Below, piece after piece: positions 1 to 13,800 of a DNA stretch of 64,000 nucleotides. This stretch comes from Progne subis subis (taxonomy: Eukaryota > Chordata > Aves > Passeriformes > Hirundinidae). The stretch is from positions 1,599,792-1,663,791 of the forward strand of contig JAKJHU010000037.1 in assembly GCA_022316685.1 (NCBI GenBank). The letters run 5' to 3'. Position numbers and translations under genes: made by a program. Below the pieces are notes generated by a model. That model worked only from the letters and a program-made list of their open reading frames with translations. It was not told where the DNA came from and did not search any database. Every line of letters begins with the position of its first letter. Position 1 is the first letter of the stretch.

Positions 1-1650
1 CAAGTCTAGAAGCTGCTCATTTTTTTTAGAACAGATCCAGGTTAATTGAACAATGTCACATGGGTGAAATTTAATAAAAAATTACAACAGTTTGGAGGTC
101 AGGGAGGCCTGAAAATTGCAATGTCCTTAGATACCCCTCGGTTCTTTCCTTTAAGGAGATTAAAAAAAAAAAAAAAAAAAGGACGGAAAACAGAGCAACT
201 GGGATAACTGATGCTCAATAAGGTATATTCTTAGATGTTGCAAAGACTTATGCATGATAATCATCTAAATAGAACCCATGTGCATTAGCATCTGTGTAAT
301 TTTCCCCTACTATCCCATTAACAGCACAAAATGCAGATCAACAGGATTTTGATAGCCAGCCAGCTCATGCATGTTGCAATCACAGTTCCTCTCATATAAT
401 TCCCATACTTTCCCCACATATATGAGCAAACTAAGAGAGTGTCTTTGGCTTAAATCATTAATATCTATAAGCAGTATCTATATTATCACACTTTACAAGG
501 AGTGTGGTATTTATTACATGAATGTTAGCAAATGCACGTTTGAAAAGAAAATAGCTTCTAATCTAAGTATTCATTTGCTGATGAATTAAAATCACCAAGT
601 TATTCAGCACAATTCAAAATGAAAAAGCTGACATATCATTTATTGCAAAGGCCACAGCTATAATGGGAACGTCATTGTTTCCCTTTCTGCTGTTCTCACA
701 CATTCTTTTTGATCTTGATTATTTGTCACCCTGTTGGGACTTCTTATGGTAATAAAATCCTTTGTCAGTGATGCAACCAGAGCCTTTTGCTGCATTTTTC
801 CTTCCTACATAAGTTACAGTTGCAGTTACAAACACTATGGAGGTTTTTTCTGAATCATGCAATTCCAGATTGTTTGAAGGAAATGCACGTTCCTGGCTGT
901 TGCTAGGTGGCAAATGCTCTTAAAGATTTTGCGGGCTAGAGATTTCTTGAAACCTTTAATCCTCCATATTTATTTTATAACCCATAGGAACTGTTAAAAA
1001 AACAACAAAATACCACTCAGTGCTAGGATGATTACAGATTTGAAAGAGATAAAAGATTTGTCATCAAAAGCTTATTCCCAGTACTTGCTACAGGTCAGTT
1101 TAAGACTTTCATGAGGGTTGATTATCCTGTATCTGCATATTCCAAGGCTGCTTATGCCTTCTTCTAAAACTGATGTTAGGTCCTGTTTAGAACAAGGTCC
1201 ATGATGTAATGAATAAGCCTCAGCCACAGTCCTTTGAAAAATGTGTATGTGCAAAGGAAGAACTTCACAGACTGCAAGGAAAGAAGGCAAAACTTTTGCT
1301 TAGCATCTAGGAATTGATCATCTAGGGGATTTTGCCTGAGATGTTACAGCAGCACTGAGTTTCAAAGAGTATAGCAATGCATTGATAAATCTATAGAGTG
1401 TTTGTCTGAAAAGAATCCTGCACTCTACCGTTCCTAGGGTATGATTTTACAAAACTGCACATTAATTCCTGCTTACAGGTCAAGCTGAAATTGTATTTTT
1501 CAGATGTCCTTTTGAAATAAGGCCAAATTCACAGCTGAAGATAAACTGATGAGACTTTTCACCTCCAAAAGCTGTCACACCAATGTCAGCATTCAATTCA
1601 AGTCATTATATCAGTAATATGTATTAAAAGACAGCACAAGGAAGCTCTAA

Positions 1651-1652
<2 letters not shown>

Positions 1653-1684
<32 letters not shown>
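1653..1684. repeat. (AC)n microsatellite
   Basis: A perfect dinucleotide run of about 16 AC units. It is followed by an A-rich stretch with AAAC repeats. Likely to vary in length between individuals. Confidence 0.95.
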
Positions 1685-1688
<4 letters not shown>

Positions 1689-2460
1689 CCACAAAACAAA
1701 AACAGGCTTTATTACAGAGCAAGTTCAGCTTCTCCTGCAGTACATAGTACCAGTTTTAAAGCTTTGCATATTCATATTCAACCAAAAGTACGGGTCTTAC
1801 AATAGAAAGTCTTGGGTAACTCTAGCAGTATCCATTATATATTATCCACCACATCTTTCCTTGACAATAAAGTCTCCTATTATCATTAAAAAGGCAAATT
1901 TTTACAGGATGGAAAATTGTTCCCTTACTCTTCCCTACCTCAGACACACATCTTCTACAACTGCAGGTGGCTTTGGTAGGAAACATCAGTGTAAAAGTGG
2001 GATATAAACTTCAGACCCTGACTTTAATGTTCCTTCTTTAATTCTGATTGGCTGATTAAAACTTCTGTGTTCTTTGTGTTCAGCATGATACAGGAAACAT
2101 ATGTTTTGTGCCTAGATGTGTTCCCAAAAACTGCTACTTATTACAGAAGTCTCTTGATGGTGCTGGGATAGGTGAAAAATACTGTGTCCTTAGACTTCCT
2201 GGAGAACTAGCACAGGTAACTGTATTCTTTCGAGCCCTGTAAAAGAGGCAGTGAAACCATGATGGGCTATCAGCATCTGACCATCCAAACAAGATTCCTC
2301 GTTTTCCTCAGAAAAAGGGGACAGAAGTGTTTTGGAGGTATGCCACACTTGGTAGCATGGCCAAATAGCTGTTACTTGCTGAAGATTTTGACAGCTACTG
2401 CCTCTTAAACTCAAAGGGAGAGAGAACCTGAAATCACCCTCTGGCTGTATGGGCACAGAT

Positions 2461-2500
2461 ATTATATATATTGAATATATATATATATTATTATATCATT
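2461..2500. repeat. TA-rich simple sequence
   Basis: Alternating T and A with minor interruptions, including a run of TA dinucleotides near 2476-2488. Ordinary low-complexity DNA. Confidence 0.8.
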
Positions 2501-2938
2501 ACTCTGGTTAAACCTTCAGTTTAAAATAGACACTAGCTTGTAGTCTTTCACATCCATCCATCCATTATTTTTATACCCCCTCTTCTTCATAGTTTCTGTA
2601 ATAACTGTTGCAATCCCACTGTGAAAGTAGTAAATTCACAAAATGACAGATATAGTCACTGTGGAGTCACATAAAATGCTCTCTATGTTAAAAAAAAATA
2701 GAAAAAAAAAAGTAGTCTTTGTAAAGAGTATTTTACTATGGGGCATGAGGCAAACATAAAAGATTGATTGTTTTTATAAAGAAGTAATGTACTTTGGAGT
2801 TAATAACCACTAACAATCAGGACTAGACGTTTCATGCAACGCTTGTCACCCATCTTTTGACATTTCTCAAAAGCCTAAATTTTTTAGCTATCTTTAAAAT
2901 TACTGATTTCACAAGCTGCCTGCAAAACATCCCCACTG

Positions 2939-2970
<32 letters not shown>
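2939..2970. repeat. Poly-A run of about 32 bases
   Basis: An uninterrupted A tract. No recognisable retrocopy lies immediately 5' of it on the + strand, so it is treated as a simple repeat. Length is uncertain in any assembly. Confidence 0.85.
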
Positions 2971-2972
<2 letters not shown>

Positions 2973-4940
2973 AATATGGCTTTGTCAATTTTAGAGGAAA
3001 CTAGAGGCAATCGAGGGAAAGTTTAATCTTAAAGTGGATTTCTAAATTTCATCTGGAAGGATGATTGATGTGCTTTCCCCTCCCACACTGCTCTAAGTTT
3101 AATCTCACCTGGAGGAAAGAGAAAGGGAGCAATCTGACACTTAGCCCACTCAGCTCTGCTTTCCAGACTGCAGCTGGGAGATAAGGAAGCAACAGAGGCA
3201 CTGCTTCCTCTCACCCTGGATATTTGGGATGCTCTCTGTGGGAGGATAAAGACCAATTACCCCTTGGCATTCATCCTCAGAGTGTTAATAATTTAGCTAA
3301 TTCCTATGTCTTATTCATTATAAGCATGTGTTGAAAAGTGCTCATTATCAAAATTGACTAAAAAGCCCTCTGATCCCATCACCTGATCTCTACTAGTATT
3401 TCCCTGTTCTCCCTGCAGCCTGTGCTTCCTAGACCAACTGCTCCTTGTGGACAGAAACTGCTAAGCTCCTCTTCACAGCTCACAAGTTCAAACCCGTCTT
3501 GACTGGTTAAATGGCATCTGCTTTGCTGCATGTGCCTCAACAGCACATATGGAACAAGCCTCCTAAGGAAGGTTTCTCCATGTGGAAAAGGCTTCTGTCT
3601 TCACTGCAGAACCTTATGCTGGTCAAGATAAGCAGATTAGCAAAAGCATAATTTAAATGGTTTACATGTTACCCATCTCATTTTGCTTTAAACAGGCCAG
3701 GAAACACTCATCTTAGCTAGAAGGTAAGAGCAGGTTCCAGCTGCTCCATCAAACTGAGGCTGACTGATAGCTTCTTCAAACAAGCTGTGGTACAGGTAGC
3801 ATAAGACGTGCTTAGTACACTCATTAGTACATTTCATATAATTCTTATCAAAACTGAGAGGTCAGCATCCATGGTGAGAGGCCTAACTACAGAAAGGCTC
3901 ACAACAGCCATCCTTGACAGAATGCCAGAGTGTGGAGAAACAGCACTTTTGTCTGAGAACATTGGCACAGCACTGTACTAGGTAGTAATGCTGTCTCCCA
4001 TGAAAGCTACTTCAGATAGGAAAAATAAAAGTGAAGAGCTAGACAAGGGAAGTCACAGAACCCAAGCTCACAGAAGATCGTGGACAGAGAAGCAGGTGTC
4101 ACCTCCTTGAGTGAAGTCTGGAAACAATACAAGGAGGACCAGATTGACATGTTCATAACGGTGTGAGGAGGATATGAATCACTTCCTTCCCCTTGACCTC
4201 CAACTAAGTTATGAAGTTAGAAATATAGTCCATTAGGCACTGCTCTTGTCCTCCATACTTCAAGTGTTTTACAAGTTCAAAAGCAGAGTTGAGCAGTGGT
4301 AACTTAAGCAATAACTCAAGTGGCAACACTAGACTGCCATGGCCAGTGGGTGGTCCTCACACCCTGCAGCCACGAGGGATGTTCTTTGTGGGGTGATGGG
4401 CTACTGCTTTCGTGGGCAGAAGATGATTGTACGCAAAATGTTCTTCTCTGTGCATTGCACAGTGTGCTCCCTCAGAGGTATGTGCTGGCGTGCCAAAGGT
4501 GTGGTTGCAATCTATCACACTGGCTCATTCAAACTGTCTTAACATAATTAAAAAGCACAATTAAGCTCCAGGCTATGATGTTTGACGATCTCCTCAAGGT
4601 GTCTTCAAAGGTATTAGTCTGCAGCATGCTACAGCTTATCAACTCTGTTATATTAGAAACGTTACACATACCCTCTGTTTGCCTAGCACAGGATTCCAGA
4701 AGCAGAGCAGTGGTTTCCCTGCTAAAAACTGGAAGCACCTGAGGAGGAGAGCTGCTAGACAGTGTTGTCACTACCCACTAATGCTGCTTCTCAAGTGAAA
4801 ACAAAATGCAAGCAGTAAAACAAAGTGGTAGATTAGGAACAGGGCTTCTGTCTGCAGAAAAGCATTGGAAAGTTCGCACAATTTGTCCATTAAGTGTAAG
4901 AAATTATTTTTGCCACTTTAAAACTCAATGTTTCTTTTTC

Positions 4941-4982
4941 TAAAAAAAAAAACCAAAAAAAACAACAACAACAACAAAAAAA
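4941..4982. repeat. A-rich / (AAC)n simple repeat
   Basis: An A run passes into about five CAA/AAC units and back into A. Low-complexity DNA with no further signal. Confidence 0.8.
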
Positions 4983-6499
4983 TTTACAGTCTTCAAAACT
5001 CATTATTAACCTTTGTTACTAACGCTGCTTTGAATTAGAAAATGACATTCCTGGAATGTCTGATCCGTTATTGTGTTGAAGACGACAGGCAGCTGTCTTT
5101 GAAATTAAGTGACATAAATTGTCCAATTATAAACCGCCTGTGCTTCCCAGTGTTCATGTCCTAGTGCATTTCTGACATGAATCATAAATTTGTATCTCTA
5201 GATGCTGATGACAATTAATTTGCCTTATGGCAATATTCATAAAATAGTCAATAAGTGGGAATAACAGAAGGAAAAGGAATGCACTTCTCTCTGGTATTAC
5301 TGACACTTTGGTGAATGCTTCTGCTCATGATCCAGAACTCCCTTGTAGCAGTGTAGTCTTGGGGAGACTGCAACCATAGCTGCCCTCAGTCCTCTATCAA
5401 AATGTAAGACAGGAGTTGTTGCCAGAGCTTAGAATATGGCTATTGAGAATGTAAAAGAAAAACATATTACCTGAAAAAGAACAAAAGATTTTGTAAGAAA
5501 ATGAAAAGTTTGTGAAAAAAAACCAAAACAAGGAATCTTAGTGTGTTCTAAACCACTTTCATCAAGAATGACTAGCATTCAAGTCTACACCATCATTCAG
5601 ATGTTTTTGTACTATGGCAGGTTCTCTCCTGAAACACCTGATGTTATGTAAGATGTCATTTTAGAAAATACGAGGCTGTGTTGGAAACCAATTTCCTGCA
5701 GAGCTAGGAACAGGGTCATATCGTTATCTAATGTTATACTTGCAGCTCTGGCAATTTTCTTTTTTAATAAATATGGATAAGTCCACAGGACTCTAAAGGA
5801 CAATAAATATTGTCCTTTATCTTATGTCTGTGTTTCCAAATTGTGGAAAAGATGCTATGTGCAAAAAAGGTAAGAAATCATTTCGAAGACATAAAATGAT
5901 ACAAAGTCCCTGATCTAAAACATAAAAAACCCAAAGACACGATTACAGAGTTGTGTTGTGCGAGAGCTGAGCAGTCAAACACCACTCATCAGTTATGACC
6001 AGGAAACTAAGTAGTTACATGGAAGTGATTTACTGTCCCAGACCCCACACAGGGCTTGCACAAACCTTGGCAGTTTGGGTAACAGCCAGAAGAGCTCCGT
6101 TCTCTGTCTACAGTTTTGGGCAGACAAGCCCAAGAATCAGCCATACTAAATATATACAAGCCAAATGAGAACTGTAGACAACCATGTAAGGATATTTTTC
6201 CTATACAGGTTACTAAGTAAAATGGAGAAGTGAATTTAGCCTATAACAAACCCCACATCACAAACCAAATCACTTTTATTTCTTTGAATCACTTTTGCCT
6301 TCCTTTTGCAAGATCAATCACAGATGTTCTTGCTTTAGCACCAGAGCTGGACAAACCCGGATAAGCACGATAGCTGTTCTCTAAGAGCGGCCAGGTGTGG
6401 AATACAAATCACCCAAAGCCTTCTGGAAGCCTTTCTTCCCCTTCGCCGTGAGGCTGCTGAGAGAGAAGCTGATGACGTTTAGTTTGAGACACCTCATCA

Positions 6500-7800
6500 G
6501 CCCCTCGGATGGCAGAAGTAGGCGAACCGTGACTGCAGCCCATCCCAAGAAGCGAGCGGCTCCTCGGCCGCCTCTCCCTGGCCCCCACACCGGCGCCCCA
6601 CACTTCCCGACGGAGACCAGCCTTCCCGCGCCAGCCGGAGCCGCTGCAGCCCAAGGCGGCTCACCGACCGCCTCCCTGGAGCCCCCCGAGCCACTCCGGC
6701 TTCCCCCCTCGGCCAGGGACCCTCCGCCTGCCCCCGCCCCAAGCGAGACCGGACGAGAAACTCCGTGTGGGAGCGGCGGTGGCGGGGACCGGTCCCGGTT
6801 CACCTTCCTCCGCCGGCTGCGGGAAAGGAGGGCCGCCGGAGGGTCGGCGGCAGCCGCCGGCGCTGCCTGGGCCGGGCTGCGCGGCGGGGCGGGAGGCGGG
6901 CGAGGGGGAAGCTGCCGCTTTAAATCCACTCCGTCCCGAGGGGCGGGGAAGGGGCCGCCGAGGGGGGGCTGAGCGCGCGCGCGCGGCATCGCCCGGCGCG
7001 GCGGCGGAGCCCCGGCGGGGGCGGCGGCCCGGGGGCGGGGCGGCGTGAGGGGAGCGGCGGGGCGCGGGCTGCCCGTGCGGGAGCGCGGCGGCGGCGCGGC
7101 TGGAGGGGGTCCCGGTCCGGCTTCCCCCGCTATGGCCACGTCCCCGTGCAGCAGCAGCGGCGTCTCCTCGTCGTCCTCGTCGGGGCTCGGCGCGGACGCG
7201 GGGCTGGAGATCCGCACGCGCTCCGTGGAGCAGACGCTGGTGCCGCTGGTGTCGCAGGTAGGAAAATCGCCGCGGGAGAACGATTTCCCGCCCCCCCCCC
7301 TTCATCTGCGACCTCCGGGAGGCTCGGCCCGCCAGGGACGGAGCTCGGCCGCCGCCGAAGTTTGCGCGCTCGGTCGCGGCGCTCCGGAGCCCCCTCTCTC
7401 CGGCCGCGCCGGCGGGGGCGGCTTCTCTGAGCCGCGCTCCCTCCCGCCCGTCCCGGGGTCCCGCCGGCCGCGGGCGGCTGCCGAAGCCGGCGCCGCGTGT
7501 GGGTGATGCTGCTCGCACGTCCCTCCCCGAGAAAGACTCCGAAGTTCCCCGCAAGGTCGCGGGAGAGCGTTGCGTAACGCCGGGCGCTGCGGTGGTGCCG
7601 CCGGCGGTCCGAGCCCCGGGACGCCGCGGCGGGTGAGGGGCGGAGGGACTGCCCCGCCGCCCGAGCGCTCCCGGCTCCCCGAGCCGCCCGCCTGCTGGCT
7701 GCCCGCGTGGGAGTGCGCTCCTTCCCTCCCAGCTCGGCGCCGGAGAGAGCGCTCGTCTTCCAGGGGCTTTGGCGGAGCTTTGTGTTTTCGCGGTCTGACC
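6500..7800 (+). promoter_or_regulatory. CTNNAL1: CpG-island promoter of CTNNAL1
   Basis: Base composition changes sharply from AT-rich flanks to very GC-rich, CpG-dense DNA across this interval, centred on coding exon 1. GC boxes (GGGCGGGG type) are visible at about 6941-6948 and 7031-7040, with a GC-rich cluster at 6881-6900 and an alternating GC run at 6973-6984. There is no good TATA box; TTTAAAT at 6919-6925 is only weakly TATA-like. A CRE-like half site (TGACG) lies at 6473-6477, just outside. This is the layout of a dispersed, Sp1-type housekeeping promoter. The exact start site cannot be read, but about 6900-7100 is likely. Long open frames on both strands here are GC artefacts. Confidence 0.85.
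7132..7257 (+). CDS. CTNNAL1: CTNNAL1 coding exon 1 (residues 1-42)
   Basis: Encodes a Ser-rich leader with six consecutive serines, then the conserved block [16 protein letters not shown] sequence (here [18 protein letters not shown]). The donor is CAG|GTAGGA, phase 0. The 5' UTR lies just upstream in the CpG island; its start is not determined. Confidence 0.95.
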
Positions 7801-10800
7801 CGAGCGTTGCATTGATTGGAGCTCCTACTGCACCCCGGGGTAGTGCCCGATGTTTAAGAGGTTCGATAACAGGCAAACTGTCTTTATGACCTTTTAGCAC
7901 GTCCCGCACGGTGCTAAATGACCGTAAAACCCCCTCAAATCGGGCTTTTCGGTGTTCTGCTAAGTAATTATACTCCAGTCATTTTGGCGTTGGTGTTTTT
8001 TGTTGTTGTTGCTGTTGGGGTTTTTTTTTCAGACGTTTAGTTACAAAATTGGCGTTTGACAAACTCATTAGAATTTTTTCTTGAAAATTAGTGTCTGAAA
8101 ACAGCACAGTGTTTGCTGTGTAGGATTTTTGTGCTTTGAGCACTGATCAATGAAGTTAGCAAGTCAAAACCTATCTACAAAATCTTTAAATACTATGTAA
8201 CAGTTACACAAAAATAGCTAGTCCTGGTGAGGTCAAAATGTGTTTATATCCTTATAATCCTTCTGGAAACAAATTGTGGTAAGCCTTGTTCTGCACTTGT
8301 ATGTCTGGACTACCAGAAGGGTCTCTGATGGGTAATTGTGTTTCTCTACCCATCATGATAATGTGTATTTATTTTTCTGTTTGGAGAAATCAGTCAGTGC
8401 AGCAAAGCCCTTCAAAGGGATTCAACCACTTGCTCCAAAGCAAAGTAAATTTAAATGAATTTTCTAGTCCTGAAGCAACTGAGATAAAATAGGGAGACCT
8501 TTTTTCGGAAGCTTAAGAGCAATCTGAAACACATCCAGTTGCAGAAGCTGATTTTAGTTACATATGTTAAATTTGTACTTTTAACAGATTTATGTGAAGA
8601 TGTTCTTATTTCTCTGGAGTACACTCTAATAACAATGATCTTATTACCTTTGCAACAAACCCACACAAAAGTGTGTCATGTATGATTTTTCATTGACAAA
8701 CATCTCCCAGAAGGGCTAAGCAGCTTTCCCTTCCCTGTATACAGGGTGTCTGAGTATTTGTGAGTGCTTAGAGCTCGCTGTTTTCCTGCAAAGGCACTCC
8801 AGACTCGAGATTAGTGTGTTCCTTGAAGTGCGAGCGCTGAGCTCTGTTCAGATTCAGGCTGGAGTTGCTGATGGTGTCAGCAATAGCTCCCTACACCTGC
8901 CAGGGAAAACACCCCACTTACAGTAGTGGTTTATCAGCTCTGCCTGTACCGTTCCCTCTGGATTGCTCAGTTGAGATCTCACTGGCTGGCTTTGTTCTGA
9001 AATTTATGCAAATAGAGTACTTCTTAGTCTAAGAATTTGCTCATAGATTCTGCATAAGCTGTGCATGCGGTAACCCTCAGAAGTTTGTTTTTCTGCTTGT
9101 ACAAAATACACTTGCAAAGGGCTTTTGTTCCTAGTGTGAGGTTAACTGCACAGTTTACCCTTTTGTTAAAATCTGAGAAGCGCTATGTGATACTTCTATA
9201 CTACTGAAAAAAAAATAGTCAGAATGTTCCTGCTGCTTTTCACTACTTATTTTAAGCAAAGAGGAAACAAAAGGTGCCTTGTCTGACAAACTCTCAATCT
9301 CTCATCTGGGGCTAAATCTTTTCTTTAAGAAAAAAAAAAAAAAAGCTGCATTGATTGTTATTTTCATTAATGTACTGTACCGTACATCATCCTCATTTTA
9401 ATATTGTAAACATATGTTTGCCTGCTTGTTCTTCCTCAGCAATTGGAGGGTTGGTTTTGTTTGATTTTTTTTTTTTTTTTAATTGCATTTTGCAGCTTGG
9501 TTTTTTTCCTTATAGACTATGTTGTAACAGAGTATATTTGCTATCAGCAGTGATATAAGATTCGTATTTTTCCAGCAGGAGAAATCCTTAGAGTCATTGC
9601 TGCATGTACTTATTAAACCAATTAAAAATTGTTTCAAGACTTAGAGTATTTACAGAGTTAAACTAGATCTGTTCAGACCCTGATGTGGCCCATTTTTAAG
9701 AGTGCCACAGATGACAAAGGTGACAAATTTAAGCCACAGTATTAAGCATATTTGCTAGTGCTGCTTTGTCACTATCTACATAGCTGTACTGTGAGAAGAA
9801 TATTGTACAGTATTTTGCAAAGCATGTGGCATGCAGCTCAGAAAATATGGCTTCTGGGGTCAAGCACTGTGATTTTCTTATAATAGGTAGCATTTTTTTT
9901 TCTCTGGGATAGGTGTCTTTAGTTCAGTTTTCCATGCATAAATACTATGACATTCTTTAAAAGTCTAGATACCTCCTCACTGCTGCTACCCATTTCCAGT
10001 CTAATTATTTTGGGGTTCATTTTTTTAATGGGAAGTTTTTGGCATCACGCGTCAGGAAGGGTGTTTGAAGTGGTCAGCGCTGACTCATTTAATAACGAGT
10101 CGTTTAAACAGTTGAGGAAAAGCAGACAGGGAAAAAGAATTTTTCAGGATGTGGCTCCACCAGTGGCTTCCGCAGCCGCCATTCTATTCTGTACCTGTTT
10201 GCTAGTGTCAGAGTGTCGGGTACCTTAACAGCTGTAGGAGATGGTCTGTCTACATCTGTCCTAAGGAAGCATTTTGAGAAACAGCAGAGTAGGTATTTGT
10301 CAACCTTCGCAATCAGGTACTTGGGAAAAAGAGATCTGTCTGCCTGGAGAAGAGGGGGCTCTGGAGAGACTTGTTGCAGCCTTCTGGAATCTGAAGAGGG
10401 CCTGCAAGAAAGCTGGAGAGGGACTTTTCACAAAGGTGTGTAGTGATAAGGCAAGGGAGAATGGCTTTAAGCTGAAAGTAGATATGTTTAGATTAGATGT
10501 TAGGAAGAAATTCTTCTCTGTGAGTGTGGTGAGACACTGCAGTGGGTTCTCCAGAGGTGCTGTGGGTGCTCCATCCTGGAAGTATTCAAGGCCAGGTTGG
10601 ATGGGGTTCAGATCAACCTGATCTAGTGGAAGGTGTCCCAGCCCTTGGGAGTGCAGGAGTAGAACTAGGGTGCTTGCATGCCAAATCATCCTGTACTGCT
10701 ATGTTCCCAAAAGATCAAAGTTGCTTTTCACAGTTGAAGGTGGACTATCCTCCAGCATCCAAAATGCAGACCAGTGTGATTACAGCTGCTCAGCTTTCAG

Positions 10801-13800
10801 AGGGCCCATTTTGTCATAGGCACTTTGGAGAATGATTGTGTGCCTGTATGTTACTGAACATGTTTTTCCAATTTTCTTGGTGTAGGACATCCTGCCAGAG
10901 GTTTTGGAATTGACTTGACCTATATAGTAAAAAAAATATAAGCTTTTAAGCTTTTCTTTAGTTTAGCTACAAAAAGCCCATGATACCAATGCTTCTGAAT
11001 GCTGTTGTCAGTCTTAGATTCTACACAAGTTAACAGTGCCTTGAGGTGAAGGAAACAAACCTGTTCTTTACTGTTTTATTGTTTCCTTGCTTTCTCTGAA
11101 GCTAGCTAAAATAATTCCCATTTCAGTAAATGTTATATAACATTACATAATGTTCTGCCAGTGTCCTGTTTTTCCAGAAGTTTCTGGAGTTGTGTATTAG
11201 AGACCAAAGAAGAACCCATAGCTGATGCTTTCCAAATAATGTGAAAAGCTCACTGATGCAGTTTTCAGACTGGAGGTCTGACTTTAGAATAGCCATTGTG
11301 CATCAGGCTTGAGGTCTGTATATAATCTGTAAACTTTTCTCTGTGGGGATTTGGTGGGTTTTTTTAGTCAATTATCAGGGACTGATATGGGGGCCAGTAC
11401 TGTTTAACATCTTTATTAATGATCTGAATGTTGGGGTGAGCATGGACCAGCGTGTTCAACAGAGGGGTGAACTTCCCTACAGCAAGTTGGGGAGTGTCTG
11501 ACACTGTGGATGGCAGGGCTGCCAGACAGAGAGACAGCCTGGAAAGATGATATGACAGGAAGTTTGTGAAGTCCAAATGATGCAGCTGAGCCAGGGTAAT
11601 ACCATGCAGCACTACAGGCTGGGATCAACTGCCTGCAGGAAAACTTTGAATAGGAGTCCTGGAGCACAGGTTGAATGGGGATCTGCAGTGATGGCCAGCT
11701 GCACATGGGGTTGGTAGCATGAATGAGCAGACTGCAGAAGTGATTCTTTTTCTGTTTGGCACTTGTGAGGCAGCATGGGGTCCAGTACCGTGTTGAGTTC
11801 CGTGCTCCGCAGTACCAGGGAAAACACTGTCATAGTAGAGTATGTGACGTAAGGAGAGAGGCTGAAGGTATCACTTGAATCTGCTGTGATTTTTTGATTT
11901 TTTTTTTTTTGTCTGGACAATGGCAGAGTTTACCACAGTCTATACTACCCACTTAATGTCATGTATGGGGGAGACAGAGACTGATCCCAGATGTGTGGTG
12001 ACAGAGCAAGAAGCAGTGGACAGAAGATGGAACATAGGAAAGTCTAATGCGATGTAAGAAGGCTTTTTTCAATGGAAGGGGGGCCAAACACTGTGCGGAG
12101 TGTGTGCAGAGCTGGTACAGAATCTGCAGTTTCAGAGATGTTCAGAATGGATAAGACTATAAACAGCACTGGACTTGGTTTGAGCAGGGAACTAGACTAG
12201 ATGATCCTGGAAATTGTTTTCATCATAAGCAAGGCAGATTTTTTCATGGATGACTGTTTCGTAATCAAAAGATCTTGCTTCTGAGGAGTAATGGTCAGCT
12301 GAGACCTAGCTTTCATAAGGAAAGCTAGGAATGTGCTTTCCCATCTGTATTACTTTGATCTGCAGTGATTTTTTGGTCTGACATTTTGTTCCCTGGTCAG
12401 TGCTGCAAGTTTCTGCAATTCTATAGTCAGATCTTCTTTTTACTGTCTCAAATAAATTGGCATCACCAACAAATTTTCATCATTTTATTGCTTTCTTATC
12501 TCTCCTCTCTTTACAATTATATATAATAATCCATGTTGCAGTGCAGGTTTCTGTGTAACTCTGTTAAAGTAAGTAATCATTTACTTTCTGATATCCTCCC
12601 TCTTCTTTCTCATCATTCTGTCTCTTGATGAGTTCAATATTCATACCAAAGATCTGCTTCTGTTTTTCTCAGAGACTTGCTTGATGTCCTTTGAAAACTG
12701 GTGTGAATTTTGCTTCCTAGTTTTCTTTCAGCAGAGTGCCTTCTTATCCATGTAATTGGTAATGTCTACGGAGAAAATCTGGTTGTTTTGTGAGGCAGTA
12801 ATTCCTTTAACAAACATATTTCTTAAATCTTTGCCAATATGTCATATTTATTTGGGTGTCCACTACTTCTTTTTAACTTTTTGTATTGATTTGACGTGTG
12901 CGAGTGTCAGGGCAACATTCGTACCTTCACTGTTGACCTGGTTTTAGGCAGGAGATTGCATGAGAAAGTTGATACAAGCCATTATATCTTTGAGCCCCTT
13001 GAAATCCTAGTGAATAGCATCTAATGTTGGCAAGTTATTCCAGTTCATTTTATCTTACATTTTCATATCAGGTTCTGCATATCACTTTGATTCCATGCAG
13101 ATTCTCCAAGTACCTTACAGGGGTACATTCTGGAGTAGGGATTGCTTCACTTTTTTTTTGCAGCTGATCACAATTATGAATAGTTGCTCTGCTCTGTTCT
13201 TATTTTGTGTCAAAAGAATAGGGCAAAACTATGGTAAGGAAGCAATAAAGTACATCAGGGTTATACCTTCTGAAGAAATGGATTGAAATAGCTGGTACAT
13301 TAATGTTTCTTTAGTGGAACTGATGTTATTCTCCATGGAACTGAAAAATAATGTACTGTCCAAGAGAGAGATTTAAGAGACGTGTAAAACTGCAGACATG
13401 GAATTCAAGTATGCTATTGTCAGTGCTCCTGACACTGGCCTTTGGATTTTGTCTGAAGGCCGGCAGTGTTTTTGGGGAAGCTGTTTTGTGGATTTGCTGG
13501 CTTGGAAGTCCTCAGATGGCTTCTTCAAATACATCAATAACAAAAGAAAAACTAAGAGGGGTGTGAACCTGTTACTAAATGGAGGGGGGACGGTGGTAAC
13601 AGAGGATGCAGAGAAGGTGGAGTTACTGAATGCGTCTTTGTGTCAGTCTTCGCTGGCAACACCAGCCCTCAGCAATCTCTGACTCAGGAGACCAGAGTAA
13701 AGGAATGTTGGAAGGAAGATTTCTGCCTGGTCAAGGAAGATCGGGTTAGAGAACATGTTGGCAAATTTTGTATCCACAAGTCAATGGGTGCTGCCGGGAT

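Larger units (their letters stand above)
1..6400. other. Upstream intergenic region or 3' UTR of an unidentified upstream gene
   Basis: No open frame here looks like a real exon: all are short, low in complexity and unlike any family I recognise. The DNA is AT-rich with scattered AATAAA hexamers on the + strand (for example 73, 751 and 1866). By human synteny the gene upstream of CTNNAL1 on the same strand is TMEM245, so part of this stretch could be its 3' UTR, but nothing in the sequence proves that. It also holds an AC microsatellite, a poly-A run and an AT-rich TA tract, listed separately. Confidence 0.5.

Noticed and set aside
7045..7131. Possible N-terminal extension of CTNNAL1 starting at an upstream GTG
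   Set aside because: There is no upstream ATG in this frame after the TGA at 6970-6972. ATG 7132 has good context and fits the length of the orthologues' N-terminus.
6381..7909. Several long open frames (up to 383 codons) on the minus strand, and others on the + strand, over the CpG island
   Set aside because: They are Arg/Pro/Ala/Gly-rich in every frame, as expected from GC-rich DNA with few stops. None shows a domain, and they overlap the CTNNAL1 promoter and exon 1.
10274..10835. Open frames of about 100-130 codons on both strands
   Set aside because: They fall on the CR1 3' end, which is noncoding in the parent element.
11364..11920. Three overlapping minus-strand open frames
   Set aside because: They are antisense to the CR1 copy at 11375-12220.
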